Numbered from the stretch's first letter, positions 30,613 through 41,617 are shown. The stretch: DNA of 64,000 nucleotides from Paramoeba atlantica (GCA_977017575.1 CDRNVI010000063.1:186001-250000), one strand, 5' to 3'. The notes: generated by a model from the letters alone, not told the origin. A program made the numbers and translations.

Positions 30613-31148
30613 TTCCAGCAGGTATGTACTCGCTATACAAGTGAGTTTGGAACAAGTGACGTTATGTTAAGAAATTTCTGGTCGAGCAATTTCTGGTCGA
30701 GGAGGATGTGGGATGTGATAAGGGATGGAATGCGGGGTGTAAATGCGTTTGCAGTACAATCTTGCCGACGCAATCTTGTTACTAATTACAGTAAAGTATT
30801 GTTGACTAATTTGACTCAGACGAGACGTAGTGCCTTCTTATTCATTTCCGAAACGGTGTAACTAGAAACTAAATAGAAACTAAAGCATATGGTAAAAAAC
30901 ACTAAGCAAATTATTGTTTCCATATCATATGACATGCGATAAATTTAGTTTGGTAAATTTGAAATACCTAGCGAGGGTTTGCGAGTCACTAAGTAAAACC
31001 ACAGAATACTTAGATACGACGATTTTCGAGAGTTGATGTAGTGATGGTTTCGTTTTTCATATTGACACAATTTGAGAGAGCGCCGACTCGTGGGGCAGGG
31101 GGGCGTATGGTCACCCAAGCATCAAGGCGACGAGGACGACACGGCAGG

Positions 31149-31232
31149 GTTGAGGGGGGTTGTGGGGGAGAACCGTTGGGAGGATGAGGCATAGTTGAGG
31201 AGAGTTGTGGGGGAGAACCGTTGGGAGAATGT
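31149..31232. repeat. two tandem copies of a 40-base G-rich unit
   Basis: The unit GTTGTGGGGGAGAACCGTTG, preceded by GTTGAGG and followed by GGAGGATG or GGAGAATG, occurs twice with few changes. Confidence 0.8.
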
Positions 31233-31627
31233 TGTTCTAAAATTGTTGAAAAACGTATTCAGTTACTATGTTATGAGGTGAAAGACTTAGAGTAGTAAAT
31301 ACAAACGGATATTAAACTTTGATGGTTTGGACTTCTTCACCAGTCAAGTAAAACATTAGAGTATAACATGAGGAAGAAAGACTAGCCTGTCCTGCTCCAT
31401 CAAAAAAAAAAAATTCGGCGCCGCTTCGCGGCGCCCGATCCACTAGGCTTCGTCGAAAAGGACGAATAAGTGGGGGGGATGGAGCTGTGACAAATAAGTG
31501 GGGGGGGCATTAAGTTGTCTGCACCCAAAAATTAATATCAGTGTGAAGAGTTGATGCTGATAGGAGTTGGGGCGTAACCCCAAATTCGGTAAACTGGTAC
31601 CTTCGGGAAGTCTATTGACGATGAAAT

Positions 31628-34600
31628 TCAATATTGGTGAAACGCAGATACATCTTCCGGGCGTATGTTACAGCCCTTCAGCGTATTAAACAGTCGAATA
31701 GAGGTATCAAATCGTCGAGGGTGCGATTGCGGAGTTTTTCTTGCCGAACAAGGAACACCCTTTCCGGTCAAAATCCGGGGTTTGTCACTCATCCATATCC
31801 CTTCTTCGACAAGAAAAGTAAATACGTCTCTCATTGCAACACTAAAACTCACCAGACGTCCTGCAAGAGCTCGTGTGACGCGCAGAGACAGTGCCTCGAC
31901 GTTTGGTAGATCGCCTAAACGCAATCGACGACGAACAATCGCACGCCGATAAGGACTCAGATGTTTCACTTGGAGTTTGCGTATGTATTTCTGTGCGTTT
32001 TGTAATCTGTCAGAAGGAATGGCATTATCGAGAACAAATGGTGACACAGATCTATTGTGATCTCCAGAGTAGTTACTTTGTGAAACATTTTTTGTTGATT
32101 GCGCTTTTGATGGGACACCAAGTGCAGCGTTCATTAATTTGCGAAAATTGGAAAGTCCTTCAAAATCGAAGTCGGAGGATGCAAGGTCTGAAACTAAACA
32201 TCCCAGTGCGCCAGATGGTAAGTCCCCAATTCGCATTGACTTGTAACGCTGTAAGTAGGAAGATAATTCGCGTAATTCGTGCTCACTTTTTGAAAGATTC
32301 AGATGAGTGGAATCTAAACGTTGAAGTAGTGCATTTAATAAAGGCGTCCAGACGTAGTTCACTTTATTTGTTTCGTCATTTACAGAGCCTCGTCGAAGTT
32401 GTGATCTGATACGAGAAGCTAGGTTTAGTGAAACATTCTTCGAAAATCCGGGTAAGTCTGATGACTGAATATCTCTTTCGCTCTCTTGAAAATTAAACGT
32501 CCCGTCACGAAATTGGGTTAGCAGCTGTTCGATGCGACGAAGACGCCGCAGAAGAACGAGCACTGAGGCGCGAGTGCCCTCAACTACATCGTATATCGCC
32601 ACCCCCAATGAAGTATCTTTCGCGCTCAAGGGATTAAAAAAATGAGTTTGTAGAAAATGCGCAACGAGGCTAGTGGACCACGCCTCGGAACTCCTTGGTC
32701 CGTCTTCCCAGGAAACCCATTGCATCCAATGCGTAGAACTAGAGTTGAAATGCGAATTGAGCGCATAAAGCAGAGCATGCAGGCGAGAGGAAATATCTGA
32801 TTTCATGTTCAGTAATGCAACGTCGCTTGAATCACTTTGTTTTCCCCCAATGGCGGCTTCCTCGACAATCAATCTGTATACACCTTCGAGCGTTTCCCCT
32901 GCTAGATCGTTTTGTAAAACACTAGAAATATCTCCGGGAGATGTGATTTGTGACATTCTTTCCACAGAAAAATAAATTTGATCAGAAAGCGTGTTTACAC
33001 TTCGTATCCAAAGTTTTGCCAATAATTGCTTGCGCACTCCTGAGAAGGGTGCTGCATTGGTACGACCTGTATTCAGGTAGAGTAATGGAATCAGTTTTTT
33101 GTGGAAGTTATTTACTGTTTGATCGAATTGCCAACCGCTCAGACTATTCCCTCGGATAAAAGAGCGGTCGAATGCGTTCCATACAGTCAAGCCTGTACAT
33201 GACTCTTCACTTTTTATTGTCTGTAGAAAGGGCTCGATTTTATCGTCTTCGACTGGCCCGATACCATTCAATGATGGATCTATGGTGCTGGGTGCTGTAA
33301 AAAGCCGAAATGGAAGATCCTCTTTGCATAGTTCGAAATAAAAGTTTGAACGTGCATCAGAAATAGCGCGCAATAAATTTGAAATGGCAGCTTGATTAGG
33401 ATATGTTTGCTTTAACTGGCAACTTTCTATCTTGCCACGCGTAATACGTTCCCTGTATACCGGAAGGGCCCTTCGGTTTTGGTAACATGCTGATCTCAAG
33501 AAGTCATGATCTTCTTCCTTTCTTGATTTTCTCCTCGCTTGAGGAATCGTGTTGGCAGGATAAATTCTTGCGTCGGAAGTACGCAAACCACCCTCATCAT
33601 CATCTTCACATCGCATTGCCGAGCTTGAATCGAGTAGGGTTTCAAATTGCCGAATCGCATATTGAATTAAACTCAGCACTGGAGGCAACGTATTAGAAAA
33701 GAGGTCTACTATAGTTTTCGATACCATCTTTTCGCTGCAGCATGTCTGGGCAAGGTAATTTAAACGAACGAGTTCGTTCTCGTATTCACTTTGTAGCGCG
33801 AAGAGATCTTCTGCTACCCACGCCATGCCGGACTCCGAAGATGAATTCTGCATCTCGTAAATAGCAGGGGACGAATCTTGCGGTTCCTCACATAAGCTAC
33901 GGTAATAGTTCACTAACGATCCAGAAATCATGTTCAGAGCATGACGAAAAAACTGTATGCACTCAAAAACATAATCGAATACGACTCCATTACTACAAGC
34001 TGGGATCCGCTGTGACGGAATGTCATACTTATGGTCACGGCTGTCGCGTGCAGTGTCGAGAAGAAAAGAGATTAGATCTTTTCTGCCTCGAGCCGCGTAT
34101 CCGTACTGCAATGTGTGATGTTGTGCTCGACGCGAACTGGCGTCACTGTACCCTTTCTCTCTCATACTTTCTGCGCTATGCTGCAATTTTGCAAAAGCGC
34201 GGTGCAATTCATTCCAATCGGACGGGTCTGATGGGAGTGGATCCTCGAATGGATCTTCGATGTTTCGAAAACCTGGCGGCGTGTTGCCCGAAAGTAACGC
34301 TATCAAAAAGGTCGTACATTTTTCTATCGAACTCATGTGTTGCTTTGTGGTTAATGAATCAATCAGGAGAGAGTAGTCTGCCTGAGCACGTAGTAATTGC
34401 AACGTAAGCTGTACCCGAAGACGGCGCGCAATCTCGAAAGCAACCAAATTTTCTCGAACCATAAATTGTGTGAGAGCGTGGAGCACTATATTATGTGCTG
34501 TCGCAGTCTGGTTAAGCAACTGAGGGTCATCCTCTGCCGAGAGTGAAAATTTCGTGGGAGTTAAGCGAGGAGATATTTCTTCTTTTTCGGAGGCCGATAT

Positions 34601-34864
34601 TGCAATGACGTCCGTTTGATCCCGACAGCTTTCTTCATCAGACGGGGCGAACACAATTGGAAGAAGATACAGCAATCTGCCCTCCAGAATTTCCGTGGAA
34701 ATGGAGTCATCGCTAAGAGCTCTATGGAGTGTACGTAACTGTTGGTGTGAATAAGCAGGCGGAGACTGTCTATGTAACTCCTCGACTGCAGCTACAGATT
34801 CGGCTGAAAATAGAATCACTACCAAGCTTATAAACAGACAGGTACTGCGACACCGAATTATCAT
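31628..34864 (-). CDS. large secreted protein of unknown function
   Basis: The 1078-residue protein begins with a clear signal peptide (CLFISLVVILFSAESVAA). No family is recognised. It is mostly helical in appearance, with scattered Cys, a C-terminal basic region (YRRAIVRRRLRLGDLPNVEA) and no obvious membrane anchor. Segments near the middle (LIPLLYLNTGRTNAAPF) and near the C-terminus (MRDVFTFLVEEGIW) can be lined up by eye with the next gene at 35268, which has almost the same length, so the two may be diverged tandem duplicates. An extracellular or endomembrane location is inferred from the signal peptide only. Confidence 0.75.
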   Translation of the reverse strand: MIIRCRSTCLFISLVVILFSAESVAAVEELHRQSPPAYSHQQLRTLHRALSDDSISTEILEGRLLYLLPIVFAPSDEESCRDQTDVIAISASEKEEISPRLTPTKFSLSAEDDPQLLNQTATAHNIVLHALTQFMVRENLVAFEIARRLRVQLTLQLLRAQADYSLLIDSLTTKQHMSSIEKCTTFLIALLSGNTPPGFRNIEDPFEDPLPSDPSDWNELHRAFAKLQHSAESMREKGYSDASSRRAQHHTLQYGYAARGRKDLISFLLDTARDSRDHKYDIPSQRIPACSNGVVFDYVFECIQFFRHALNMISGSLVNYYRSLCEEPQDSSPAIYEMQNSSSESGMAWVAEDLFALQSEYENELVRLNYLAQTCCSEKMVSKTIVDLFSNTLPPVLSLIQYAIRQFETLLDSSSAMRCEDDDEGGLRTSDARIYPANTIPQARRKSRKEEDHDFLRSACYQNRRALPVYRERITRGKIESCQLKQTYPNQAAISNLLRAISDARSNFYFELCKEDLPFRLFTAPSTIDPSLNGIGPVEDDKIEPFLQTIKSEESCTGLTVWNAFDRSFIRGNSLSGWQFDQTVNNFHKKLIPLLYLNTGRTNAAPFSGVRKQLLAKLWIRSVNTLSDQIYFSVERMSQITSPGDISSVLQNDLAGETLEGVYRLIVEEAAIGGKQSDSSDVALLNMKSDISSRLHALLYALNSHFNSSSTHWMQWVSWEDGPRSSEAWSTSLVAHFLQTHFFNPLSAKDTSLGVAIYDVVEGTRASVLVLLRRLRRIEQLLTQFRDGTFNFQESERDIQSSDLPGFSKNVSLNLASRIRSQLRRGSVNDETNKVNYVWTPLLNALLQRLDSTHLNLSKSEHELRELSSYLQRYKSMRIGDLPSGALGCLVSDLASSDFDFEGLSNFRKLMNAALGVPSKAQSTKNVSQSNYSGDHNRSVSPFVLDNAIPSDRLQNAQKYIRKLQVKHLSPYRRAIVRRRLRLGDLPNVEALSLRVTRALAGRLVSFSVAMRDVFTFLVEEGIWMSDKPRILTGKGVPCSARKTPQSHPRRFDTSIRLFNTLKGCNIRPEDVSAFHQY

Positions 34865-35267
34865 GTCGTTAAAAAGTACAGTTAGACATGGTTTGGTGCA
34901 AAATGGATAGAAATAGGGTACAAAGGGACTAATAATTACTCTTGATGCAGTGGTAGTTGAATAGTGCGTATGAGATTATTGATACAGAGCTGATAACAAG
35001 AACAACATCGACGCGATAAAATACGCAGATTAATCGTGTGCGAGCAATTTTCTATAACATGAATTCACCGGGTGCTTACGTAATGTACCTCGCTTTTAAT
35101 AATTTCCATGCGCAAAGCTACGCATCTTTATCCCACAAAAAACAAGAGCTACTTTACTATCTATTTCATACAAAAAAACTGTACAACTACAATATATTCC
35201 TGACTATATTCCTATCGGTGTGTCCACAGACACGATTATTCGCACCGAATTACATACATAACACCTC

Positions 35268-38200
35268 CTAGTCATCATGCACTATAAAAGATCCCGTCAC
35301 GGAAAACGGGGGAGGGGCACTCGACCCGTTACTCGGACCGCCACGGGTTTCATTTTTCTTCTTTTCCTCCCCCTCCTGCACTGCCATAGTGCCTGTGGTA
35401 TCGGAACTTGTTGCGCCCAGCCCAGAGGAAGACACGGGGATGGCCTTGGCCGCACCTGGATGCCGCCGGGCTAAATTTTCCGACCCTGCACGTGGCGTGG
35501 TGGCCACTCGAGACTCCGGATCACACAACAACTCGAGCACTTGTGATTTCCATTTCGGAGTCTGCGGTAAGGGACTCTCGCCCTCGTGGGACGCAATCCC
35601 GAGCGCAAAATGCAGTACAGGGAGAACATGCTCGCGGTAGAATGTATTTCGCAGCGCCACATACCGTGACAGTGCCGGGGAGATGGCATCCGCAATATCC
35701 TCCGCCTGCTGCGCCCCTCCGGCCGACAACGTCGAGGCCTCCACCAAATTCGCGGACAGCAGCGCGGCCTCCCCGACTTTCTTCGCCTCCTGGAGCGCTC
35801 TCACCAACGTAGCTTTCTGCACCCTCATCTGGGACTGCTGCATCACCCCCCGCTTCACGGGGCGAGTCCCTCTCTCCACACTCTCCACCATACGATCCAC
35901 AAACGAGGCAAACTGACCTAAAAACCCTGTCTCTCGCCACAACCCACGTTGAATCACCATCACGTGCCGTAACACTTTCACCTTGGACAGCCCCGACAAA
36001 CTTTGTACCAACCCATGTCGAAACTGGTTTTGTACTTTTTTCGAATCCTCTACCGCTTTTTCCTTGTCTCCTTTTCGTCCTTCTTTTTCCTGTCTTATCC
36101 CCTCCCCCCTGACCACCACCGCCACCGGCAGCGGGATCGCCCCCGCCTCCCCGGCCCACGCGTGGAGCATACACGCCTTGATCTCCAGGTTGCGCCGGTC
36201 CTTGTTCCCGACCCCCACCGGGGGGCGCAGCGCGCGGAAGAGCTCCTCGGTGAGGTGACGACGGAACGGGGCGCCGTCCTTGCTGGGGGCGTTGCGGACT
36301 TCGGTGAGGACCTCGAGAAGGGCACGGAGACGGTGGCGCTCGAGCTGGGGACCGGTGAGAAGAGTGGAGGGGTGGAGGGTGGAGAGGCGGGAGCCCTTGC
36401 GCACGGCCCGGGTACGGCGGGAGGAAGAGGAGGAAGAGATAGAGGGGTTGAACAGATGAGAGGCGGTACGTTTGTGGTGTACAACAGTCGGTTTTTGGGG
36501 GGATTTGAGGTGACTGGGGTATCGGGAGGAGGGGGTTTCGGGGATGTCCTCACTTGCGGAGAGGGGAGTTGAGGAGGGGATTTTGGTGTCGGGTTTTGGG
36601 GTTTTGGATGCTGTTGCTTCTTCCCCTTCTAAGGCGGCATTGGTGTTGAGAGTTTCAAGGGCGACGGCGGTGGTGAGGGATTCTAGGACGGAGGAGACCC
36701 CGAGACGGTGAAAATCCAGAGCCAGGTCGACGACAGCTTCGACCTCAGCGCGAACAATGCTCTCGCGATGGGGTCCGAGTACGGGGGCGAAACGGCGGGC
36801 TTGGAGTAAGGGTGCGCGTAACGTCGCCTCGCTTTCGAATACGATGGGGCCGTCGTAGAGATCTTCCCACTCAAAGGCTTCTTGTAGAATGTTCTCCCGC
36901 AAGAGACGCACGTCCTCTTCTTTCGGGACGGACTCCGATACTCCTGACACGACCGAAATCCCTTGACTGGGTAGCACATTGAGAAAATCCCCCACAGCGG
37001 TGTCCCAGCGCGTATAAACCTGTGTACGACGTCGTTGGACGAGATCTAGTACATGGAGAAGAGAACGCTCATGAACGGGGGCTACTAAGAGCGATTTCCC
37101 TGACTCAATCTGGGCGGGGTTCATTTTGCTTTGTTCCACACGTAGCCGCACGACGACACCCAGGGCGTTTTGCAACTCATTGGTACCGTCCACCAAGGCG
37201 GCTGTGACGGAGTGGTGAAAAGTTTTCGCCGCGTCTCGGATAGGGTCCTCGAAGACGGAGCGCAGCGAGGAGGGGGCCTCCCGCTTCTCCTGCTCTGTTG
37301 CGGTACATATTTTCGTCTTTATAATATCCATGGCATCGTAGGTGTTGATTTCTGTTTTCAGAGCGAGCTCAATTTCAGAAAGGGGGACGCGAAGAAGGTC
37401 GCGCACGTGGGTGGCGGCTTCAAGTTCAGAAGCAGAGCCTGCGTCGTCGGAGGTGAGGGAGCGATCGTTTAGGAATTGCCGCGCTGTTTCGTGTTGGATA
37501 CCTACCCCGGACCACTGCCGAGAGGTTAACATTATTCTTCTCCACCCATTCGTGACTTTTTCAACACTCTCTGTGCGGCTCTCTGCTTTGTGCTGTGATG
37601 ATGCAAGCGACAGGATGTACGATGCCAGGCTTTTGATTTCGGTAAGTTGAGGAGCGAGAGTAAATTCTTCCTGAAACAGGGGTGGGACATCTTGCACATC
37701 AACAGCAGCACGGAGCACAATACTTTCCAACAGAAGCCGTCGTTCAAGGGCTCTGGCTACCCGCTTTCTGGTGCCCATTAAAGAGCGAAAAAATTGAGCC
37801 AAGCGCCTTCGCTTGCGAGCTGCGTTGTCCTCATCATCGTCGGATGCAGGGGAGGAGGAGAGTGAGCCTAGTTTTTCGAAGCCTCGGGGACCAAAAGCCA
37901 CGTAGCGCATCACATCTTGGAGTAAATAAGACTTACCGTCCGGCAACGCCTCTGCGTCGGCAGATTTGGGGCCTTGCTTCGCACAGAAAGCCTCCTCTTT
38001 TTCTGGGGAAATAAAAATTTCTTGTACAGCTTTTAGAGCTTCCTCCTCATTTAGTCGAGAGCCGTGTAGAAAAGCCATAGTTCGTGGGCTCTCCGTTTGC
38101 GATGATGATGGTTCTCCTGGGGATTTTAAATTGATCTTCGAAACAGATGTAAAACCCAAGGCCTGGCCCAAAGATGGAGGTTTAGAACCCTCCACGCCGC

Positions 38201-38594
38201 CTTCGCTGCTTTCGATCACATCGTCCACAACATCTTTCCTCGTATCACCGGGCGAGCAATTCGAAGAAGAAAACGGGAAGCACATGACGGAAGAAATGAT
38301 GCCACAAATTCTCTGAAGCACTTGTACAAAGAATATGAAAATTCGACGAAAAACGCTTACAGAAGGTGGAAAATCTTCCACCGATTCGCCATCGGTGGAA
38401 GATTTAAAGAACTCCTGCTCGTTAGAGACTCCGGAGCCGATGTCGTCAACTTCGGCCTTAGCAGAAACACGTTGAAGTGACGACAGGCTCAGCAGAGATC
38501 CTTTTAACGTTGGCCGAGGTACATCACGCCTAGGCACCAGACAGCACACCAGAAGAGCGACAGCGACATGAAACCAACGGCAACTAAGCTTCAT
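35268..38594 (-). CDS. large secreted or membrane protein of unknown function
   Basis: The 1108-residue protein begins with a signal-anchor-like segment (WFHVAVALLVCCLV). A second hydrophobic Cys-containing segment at about residues 84-107 (IFIFFVQVLQRICGIISSVM) is followed by CFPFSSSNC. A segment of the same type occurs in the gene at 38895. Later parts are Ser-, Arg- and Glu-rich, with a low-complexity stretch near residues 690-730. The C-terminus is rich in Gly, Ser and Pro. No known domain is seen. Length and a few motifs (APF followed by a helical LRALR-type region) suggest distant kinship with the gene at 31628. Confidence 0.75.
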   Translation of the reverse strand: MKLSCRWFHVAVALLVCCLVPRRDVPRPTLKGSLLSLSSLQRVSAKAEVDDIGSGVSNEQEFFKSSTDGESVEDFPPSVSVFRRIFIFFVQVLQRICGIISSVMCFPFSSSNCSPGDTRKDVVDDVIESSEGGVEGSKPPSLGQALGFTSVSKINLKSPGEPSSSQTESPRTMAFLHGSRLNEEEALKAVQEIFISPEKEEAFCAKQGPKSADAEALPDGKSYLLQDVMRYVAFGPRGFEKLGSLSSSPASDDDEDNAARKRRRLAQFFRSLMGTRKRVARALERRLLLESIVLRAAVDVQDVPPLFQEEFTLAPQLTEIKSLASYILSLASSQHKAESRTESVEKVTNGWRRIMLTSRQWSGVGIQHETARQFLNDRSLTSDDAGSASELEAATHVRDLLRVPLSEIELALKTEINTYDAMDIIKTKICTATEQEKREAPSSLRSVFEDPIRDAAKTFHHSVTAALVDGTNELQNALGVVVRLRVEQSKMNPAQIESGKSLLVAPVHERSLLHVLDLVQRRRTQVYTRWDTAVGDFLNVLPSQGISVVSGVSESVPKEEDVRLLRENILQEAFEWEDLYDGPIVFESEATLRAPLLQARRFAPVLGPHRESIVRAEVEAVVDLALDFHRLGVSSVLESLTTAVALETLNTNAALEGEEATASKTPKPDTKIPSSTPLSASEDIPETPSSRYPSHLKSPQKPTVVHHKRTASHLFNPSISSSSSSRRTRAVRKGSRLSTLHPSTLLTGPQLERHRLRALLEVLTEVRNAPSKDGAPFRRHLTEELFRALRPPVGVGNKDRRNLEIKACMLHAWAGEAGAIPLPVAVVVRGEGIRQEKEGRKGDKEKAVEDSKKVQNQFRHGLVQSLSGLSKVKVLRHVMVIQRGLWRETGFLGQFASFVDRMVESVERGTRPVKRGVMQQSQMRVQKATLVRALQEAKKVGEAALLSANLVEASTLSAGGAQQAEDIADAISPALSRYVALRNTFYREHVLPVLHFALGIASHEGESPLPQTPKWKSQVLELLCDPESRVATTPRAGSENLARRHPGAAKAIPVSSSGLGATSSDTTGTMAVQEGEEKKKNETRGGPSNGSSAPPPFSVTGSFIVHDD

Positions 38595-38894
38595 AGGATA
38601 ATCTTTGTCTAGGCAAGCAAATATCCTTGATTTTGCTTTAACTGATAGAAAATACTGAGGATAAAAATTACTAAAGAAAGAATAGGCAATGCAGTGGCAT
38701 ACACTATTCTATACAATGCAAGTCATGCCGTTATTAAATTATATAAATTTTAGGTAGTGTGGAACCATTATCCCTTTTACTACAATTGTCTGTACAAAAC
38801 ACATCATCACAACATATTTTATGAGAGGAAGTGGTGAAATAAGAAATAAATGCACGCCTACTGCAGAGTGAAGTGAAGTGCAACCAGCGAACCA

Positions 38895-39965
38895 TTAGTT
38901 CTCTTCTTCAGGATTCGATGATCCGCTTCCGTCACTGGATAGAGCGCTAGTCTCCGTACCTGGGCAGTCCCCGAGTTCTACTTTTGGTTCGACTTCTGAA
39001 GGATCTGTTGAATGAGTTGTACTTTTTTTTATGGATGAAAAATCGAACTGGTGAACCTGTTCCGTCGTTTCTATATTTTCCCCACCAGACGTCGGAGGAT
39101 ACAACTTAAGGCCTTTTTGAGGTTGCTTGGGAGGTGAAAACCCACCCGGGTAATATGAAAAATTGGGTAAAGGAGCTGAAGCATGAGGCTCTAGGTAGTC
39201 CGGAGTCGTTTCTACTTGTGTTCGTGATGCTCCTTCAAATACAGGTTTATCATCTACGAGTGTGGAGCTCTCGTCCCCGTCCGAGTCACTCGTTCTCTGC
39301 ATTTCAGATGGCATTGTACTCTGATTCTTCACCGTAGACGGGGGTTGTTTTTGCGCAAGAGGAGGCTCGGCTTCGGAATACACTTCCCGTATCCCCTCCA
39401 TCATCTGGTTAAATTCAGTAACTAACTCGGTTACACCCTCCACGACACCGTCGAAAATTCCCATCGAGGAGGAAAATACTGTGGAGACGGAGCACACGGG
39501 GAAGCACCCGACACTGGACACGCAACAGCATAGATGGATGAGAAGACTAAGGAAGAAATGGAAAACAGTGCTAAGAATTCCAAGAGGTGGCGGCGGGGGT
39601 TCATCAGGCACGGTACGGTCATACCTTGGCAGGGAGCGCTGGTAGAGCTTCTGTGAGGAATCCGCGTCTGTGTTATATGCAATGTCCGCTACAATACGAT
39701 CCGCTTCAACCGAAGTGATGGAATGAAGTAAGGAAGAGCTTCCAATGATGGGAGATGAAAGTCCAGGGCAGATTGTGAGAAAAAGTACTGTGAAAGTGTG
39801 AAGCGAAGGAAAAAGCATGGAGGTGAATGCGCGTCTAAAGAATATGGAGAAAAACGAAAAGTTACTTGGCAATACGAAAAAGTGGAGTAAAAGGAATCGG
39901 TACATAGCAATCGGCATAAAAATGAGGTAACTTTTGTCCGCTGTGCAGCCGGATAGACACTTCAT
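38895..39965 (-). CDS. membrane or secreted protein of unknown function, third of the array
   Basis: The 356-residue product has a hydrophobic N-terminal region; the first Met may be too early, and Met at about residue 21 or 50 would give a cleaner signal peptide. A segment at about residues 128-162 (STVFHFFLSLLIHLCCCVSS, then VGCFPVC) parallels the hydrophobic Cys segment of the neighbour at 35268. The last 170 residues are acidic and Ser/Thr/Pro-rich, probably disordered. No family is recognised. It may be a short paralogue sharing only the N-terminal portion of the larger protein. Confidence 0.65.
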   Translation of the reverse strand: MKCLSGCTADKSYLIFMPIAMYRFLLLHFFVLPSNFSFFSIFFRRAFTSMLFPSLHTFTVLFLTICPGLSSPIIGSSSLLHSITSVEADRIVADIAYNTDADSSQKLYQRSLPRYDRTVPDEPPPPPLGILSTVFHFFLSLLIHLCCCVSSVGCFPVCSVSTVFSSSMGIFDGVVEGVTELVTEFNQMMEGIREVYSEAEPPLAQKQPPSTVKNQSTMPSEMQRTSDSDGDESSTLVDDKPVFEGASRTQVETTPDYLEPHASAPLPNFSYYPGGFSPPKQPQKGLKLYPPTSGGENIETTEQVHQFDFSSIKKSTTHSTDPSEVEPKVELGDCPGTETSALSSDGSGSSNPEEEN

Positions 39966-40516
39966 CCCAAACTGTGCGAGGGAATCGAATAAGTCCCTTT
40001 CTACACTTTATTATGGCTACTACTAACTTCCCGTCCGGGTTAATGTACCCCGCGGTACAATAATTAGCTACAGGTGCAATATAAATTCCGAAAATAGTGC
40101 AAAAAAATCTCAGAATACAATGGAACGCATTTTTTTAGATTTCGTATTTATGCTCCGTACAATGCGTCCGCCTGCTGACGATGAGTTCTTCTAAGATGAA
40201 TTCTCCTCTCCGGGTTCTGAGAAGTACAGTACTGTATGTGGGTGGTATCTAGTATGTGGGTAGATCTCTGAGAAAGTGGGTGGTATTCCAGAGGCGATCC
40301 ACTTTCCTGAAAATGGTGGTATACAAGAGACATTGCCAATAACTGTGGAAGACCTGGGACCCAACGTAACAATGCGTGCATACCTTGATGTTGCCTTCCT
40401 CGGTCCTCCCACACTCGTAAAACGTGCGTATAGGATTTGTTACTGGCAGCATCTGTATACACGAGATAATGGATTTCTAAGTCTCACTCGTTCAAAACAG
40501 CACCGTATACTTCAGA

Positions 40517-41074
40517 CTACAAGAGCGTAGTGTTCAACCTTGTAAAATCATCTGTCTGACCTCTAGAGTTCGTGTTTGCGATTTTGTTAACGGAACCCCG
40601 AGATAATGTACGATCTTCTACCTGATTTCTTCCCGTAAACCTCGAGAGAGAACTCACACAACTGTTGTTGCTGACATCGTCACACAGCGGATCTCGGCGT
40701 TTGTCCCCCGATGCGCGACGATCTTGGGACGGCTGGGCTTCACAGCCGGGACGACTTTTCCGCCTGTTATCCCCTTGAAACCGTTTCGGGGCATATTCCT
40801 TGTTCGCGGCCAGCGTCTGCAGACGAAGTCGTCCCATCGTGCTCAGTCGGATCGTTTTCTCCTGGGGGATATGTGAGCCTTGAGTATGGGGCAGAGTCCA
40901 GGTGCGGCCTACGCGAGCAAGATCACGCACGTCGCTGTGTTTGACACGGCGAAAGGCTTCTTGTACCATTCGCTGGGCAGGGTTGGAGCGGCCGCGGATG
41001 AGATTCCCTCGAACATGACGTCCAATGGCATAGGCCTTGGCAGACATGAACTGTACTGGATTGCGAATGTACAT
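40517..41074 (-). CDS. hypothetical basic protein
   Basis: The 185-residue ORF encodes a very basic protein. The N-terminal part (AKAYAIGRHVRGNLIRGRSN, then PAQRMVQEAFRRVKHSDVRD) looks like an amphipathic helical region and faintly recalls LYR-motif mitochondrial proteins, but no LYR triplet is present downstream of this Met. The C-terminal half is polar and low in hydrophobics. Higher GC than the flanks supports coding. It has the orientation of the host array. An overlapping ORF in another frame (40909-41241) is less convincing. Confidence 0.45.
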   Translation of the reverse strand: MYIRNPVQFMSAKAYAIGRHVRGNLIRGRSNPAQRMVQEAFRRVKHSDVRDLARVGRTWTLPHTQGSHIPQEKTIRLSTMGRLRLQTLAANKEYAPKRFQGDNRRKSRPGCEAQPSQDRRASGDKRRDPLCDDVSNNSCVSSLSRFTGRNQVEDRTLSRGSVNKIANTNSRGQTDDFTRLNTTLL

Positions 41075-41617
41075 TCGATACGTTCTTGTAAAAAGTAAAA
41101 GTAGTCGCAGAAGTAGTAGAGTTCGTCAAAGACATGCTGCAAAAATTCAGAACCTTCATAAGACATATCTTCATATGAAAAAAAGCTTATGTAAACAACT
41201 GACTGTGCCCCCCCACTTATAGTGCCGCGGTTTTCGACCAAACGGCACTATAAGTCCCGGACCCAACATAGACGCTGCTATCAGAGAGCATGTAAAACCC
41301 GTAAATGTGAGGCACTCCGTATCATTCGTAATGGGAAAAATGGACATTGGTGAAAAAACCTATTTATGAGGATGCAAGAACGTAGATCCAAGAGTGGAAG
41401 GTGAAGGCAACAATACAAAAGTAATAAAAAACAGGAGAAAGAGAAAGATTTTTAGGCAAAACAAAATGCCCATCGAAAAAAAATTCGCCGCTTCGCGGCG
41501 GAAAGGCCGAATAAGACAGCGATCGGCAGAATATGGCAGAATACGGCAGAATAGCCAGTTGCCTCCCCTCTATATTAGGGCCTTATCATAAACACATTAT
41601 CAATGTAAACTATGCGA

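Larger units (their letters stand above)
29776..31508. mobile_element. nonautonomous element(s) with ACTGTG/C-run termini
   Basis: The left end at 29776 reads ACTGTGACCCCCCCTTTATA, with a second C-run terminus 33 bases on. The right end at 31461-31508 reads GACGAATAAGTGGGGGGG followed by GACAAATAAGTGGGGGGGG. A complete small copy of both end types sits at 30229-30324. Whether this is one 1.7-kb element with a nested copy or several fragments cannot be settled by eye. Confidence 0.45.
29447..31627. other. 2.2-kb intergenic region filled with repeat ends and palindromes
   Basis: No gene is supported. The region carries C-run and G-run termini (29776, 30229, 31461), a perfect palindrome (30163-30205), an inverted repeat of CGAGTACGGTACTC units (30534-30612), a duplicated 40-base unit (31149-31232) and a GC hairpin (31417-31435), described separately. 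Confidence 0.6.

Noticed and set aside
36003-36572. Plus-strand ORFs inside 35268-38594
   Set aside because: They are shadows of the long minus-strand frame, which carries the signal peptide and consistent composition.
40909-41241. Overlapping minus-strand ORF of 110 residues
   Set aside because: It starts inside the transposon terminus and overlaps the more protein-like basic ORF at 40517-41074.
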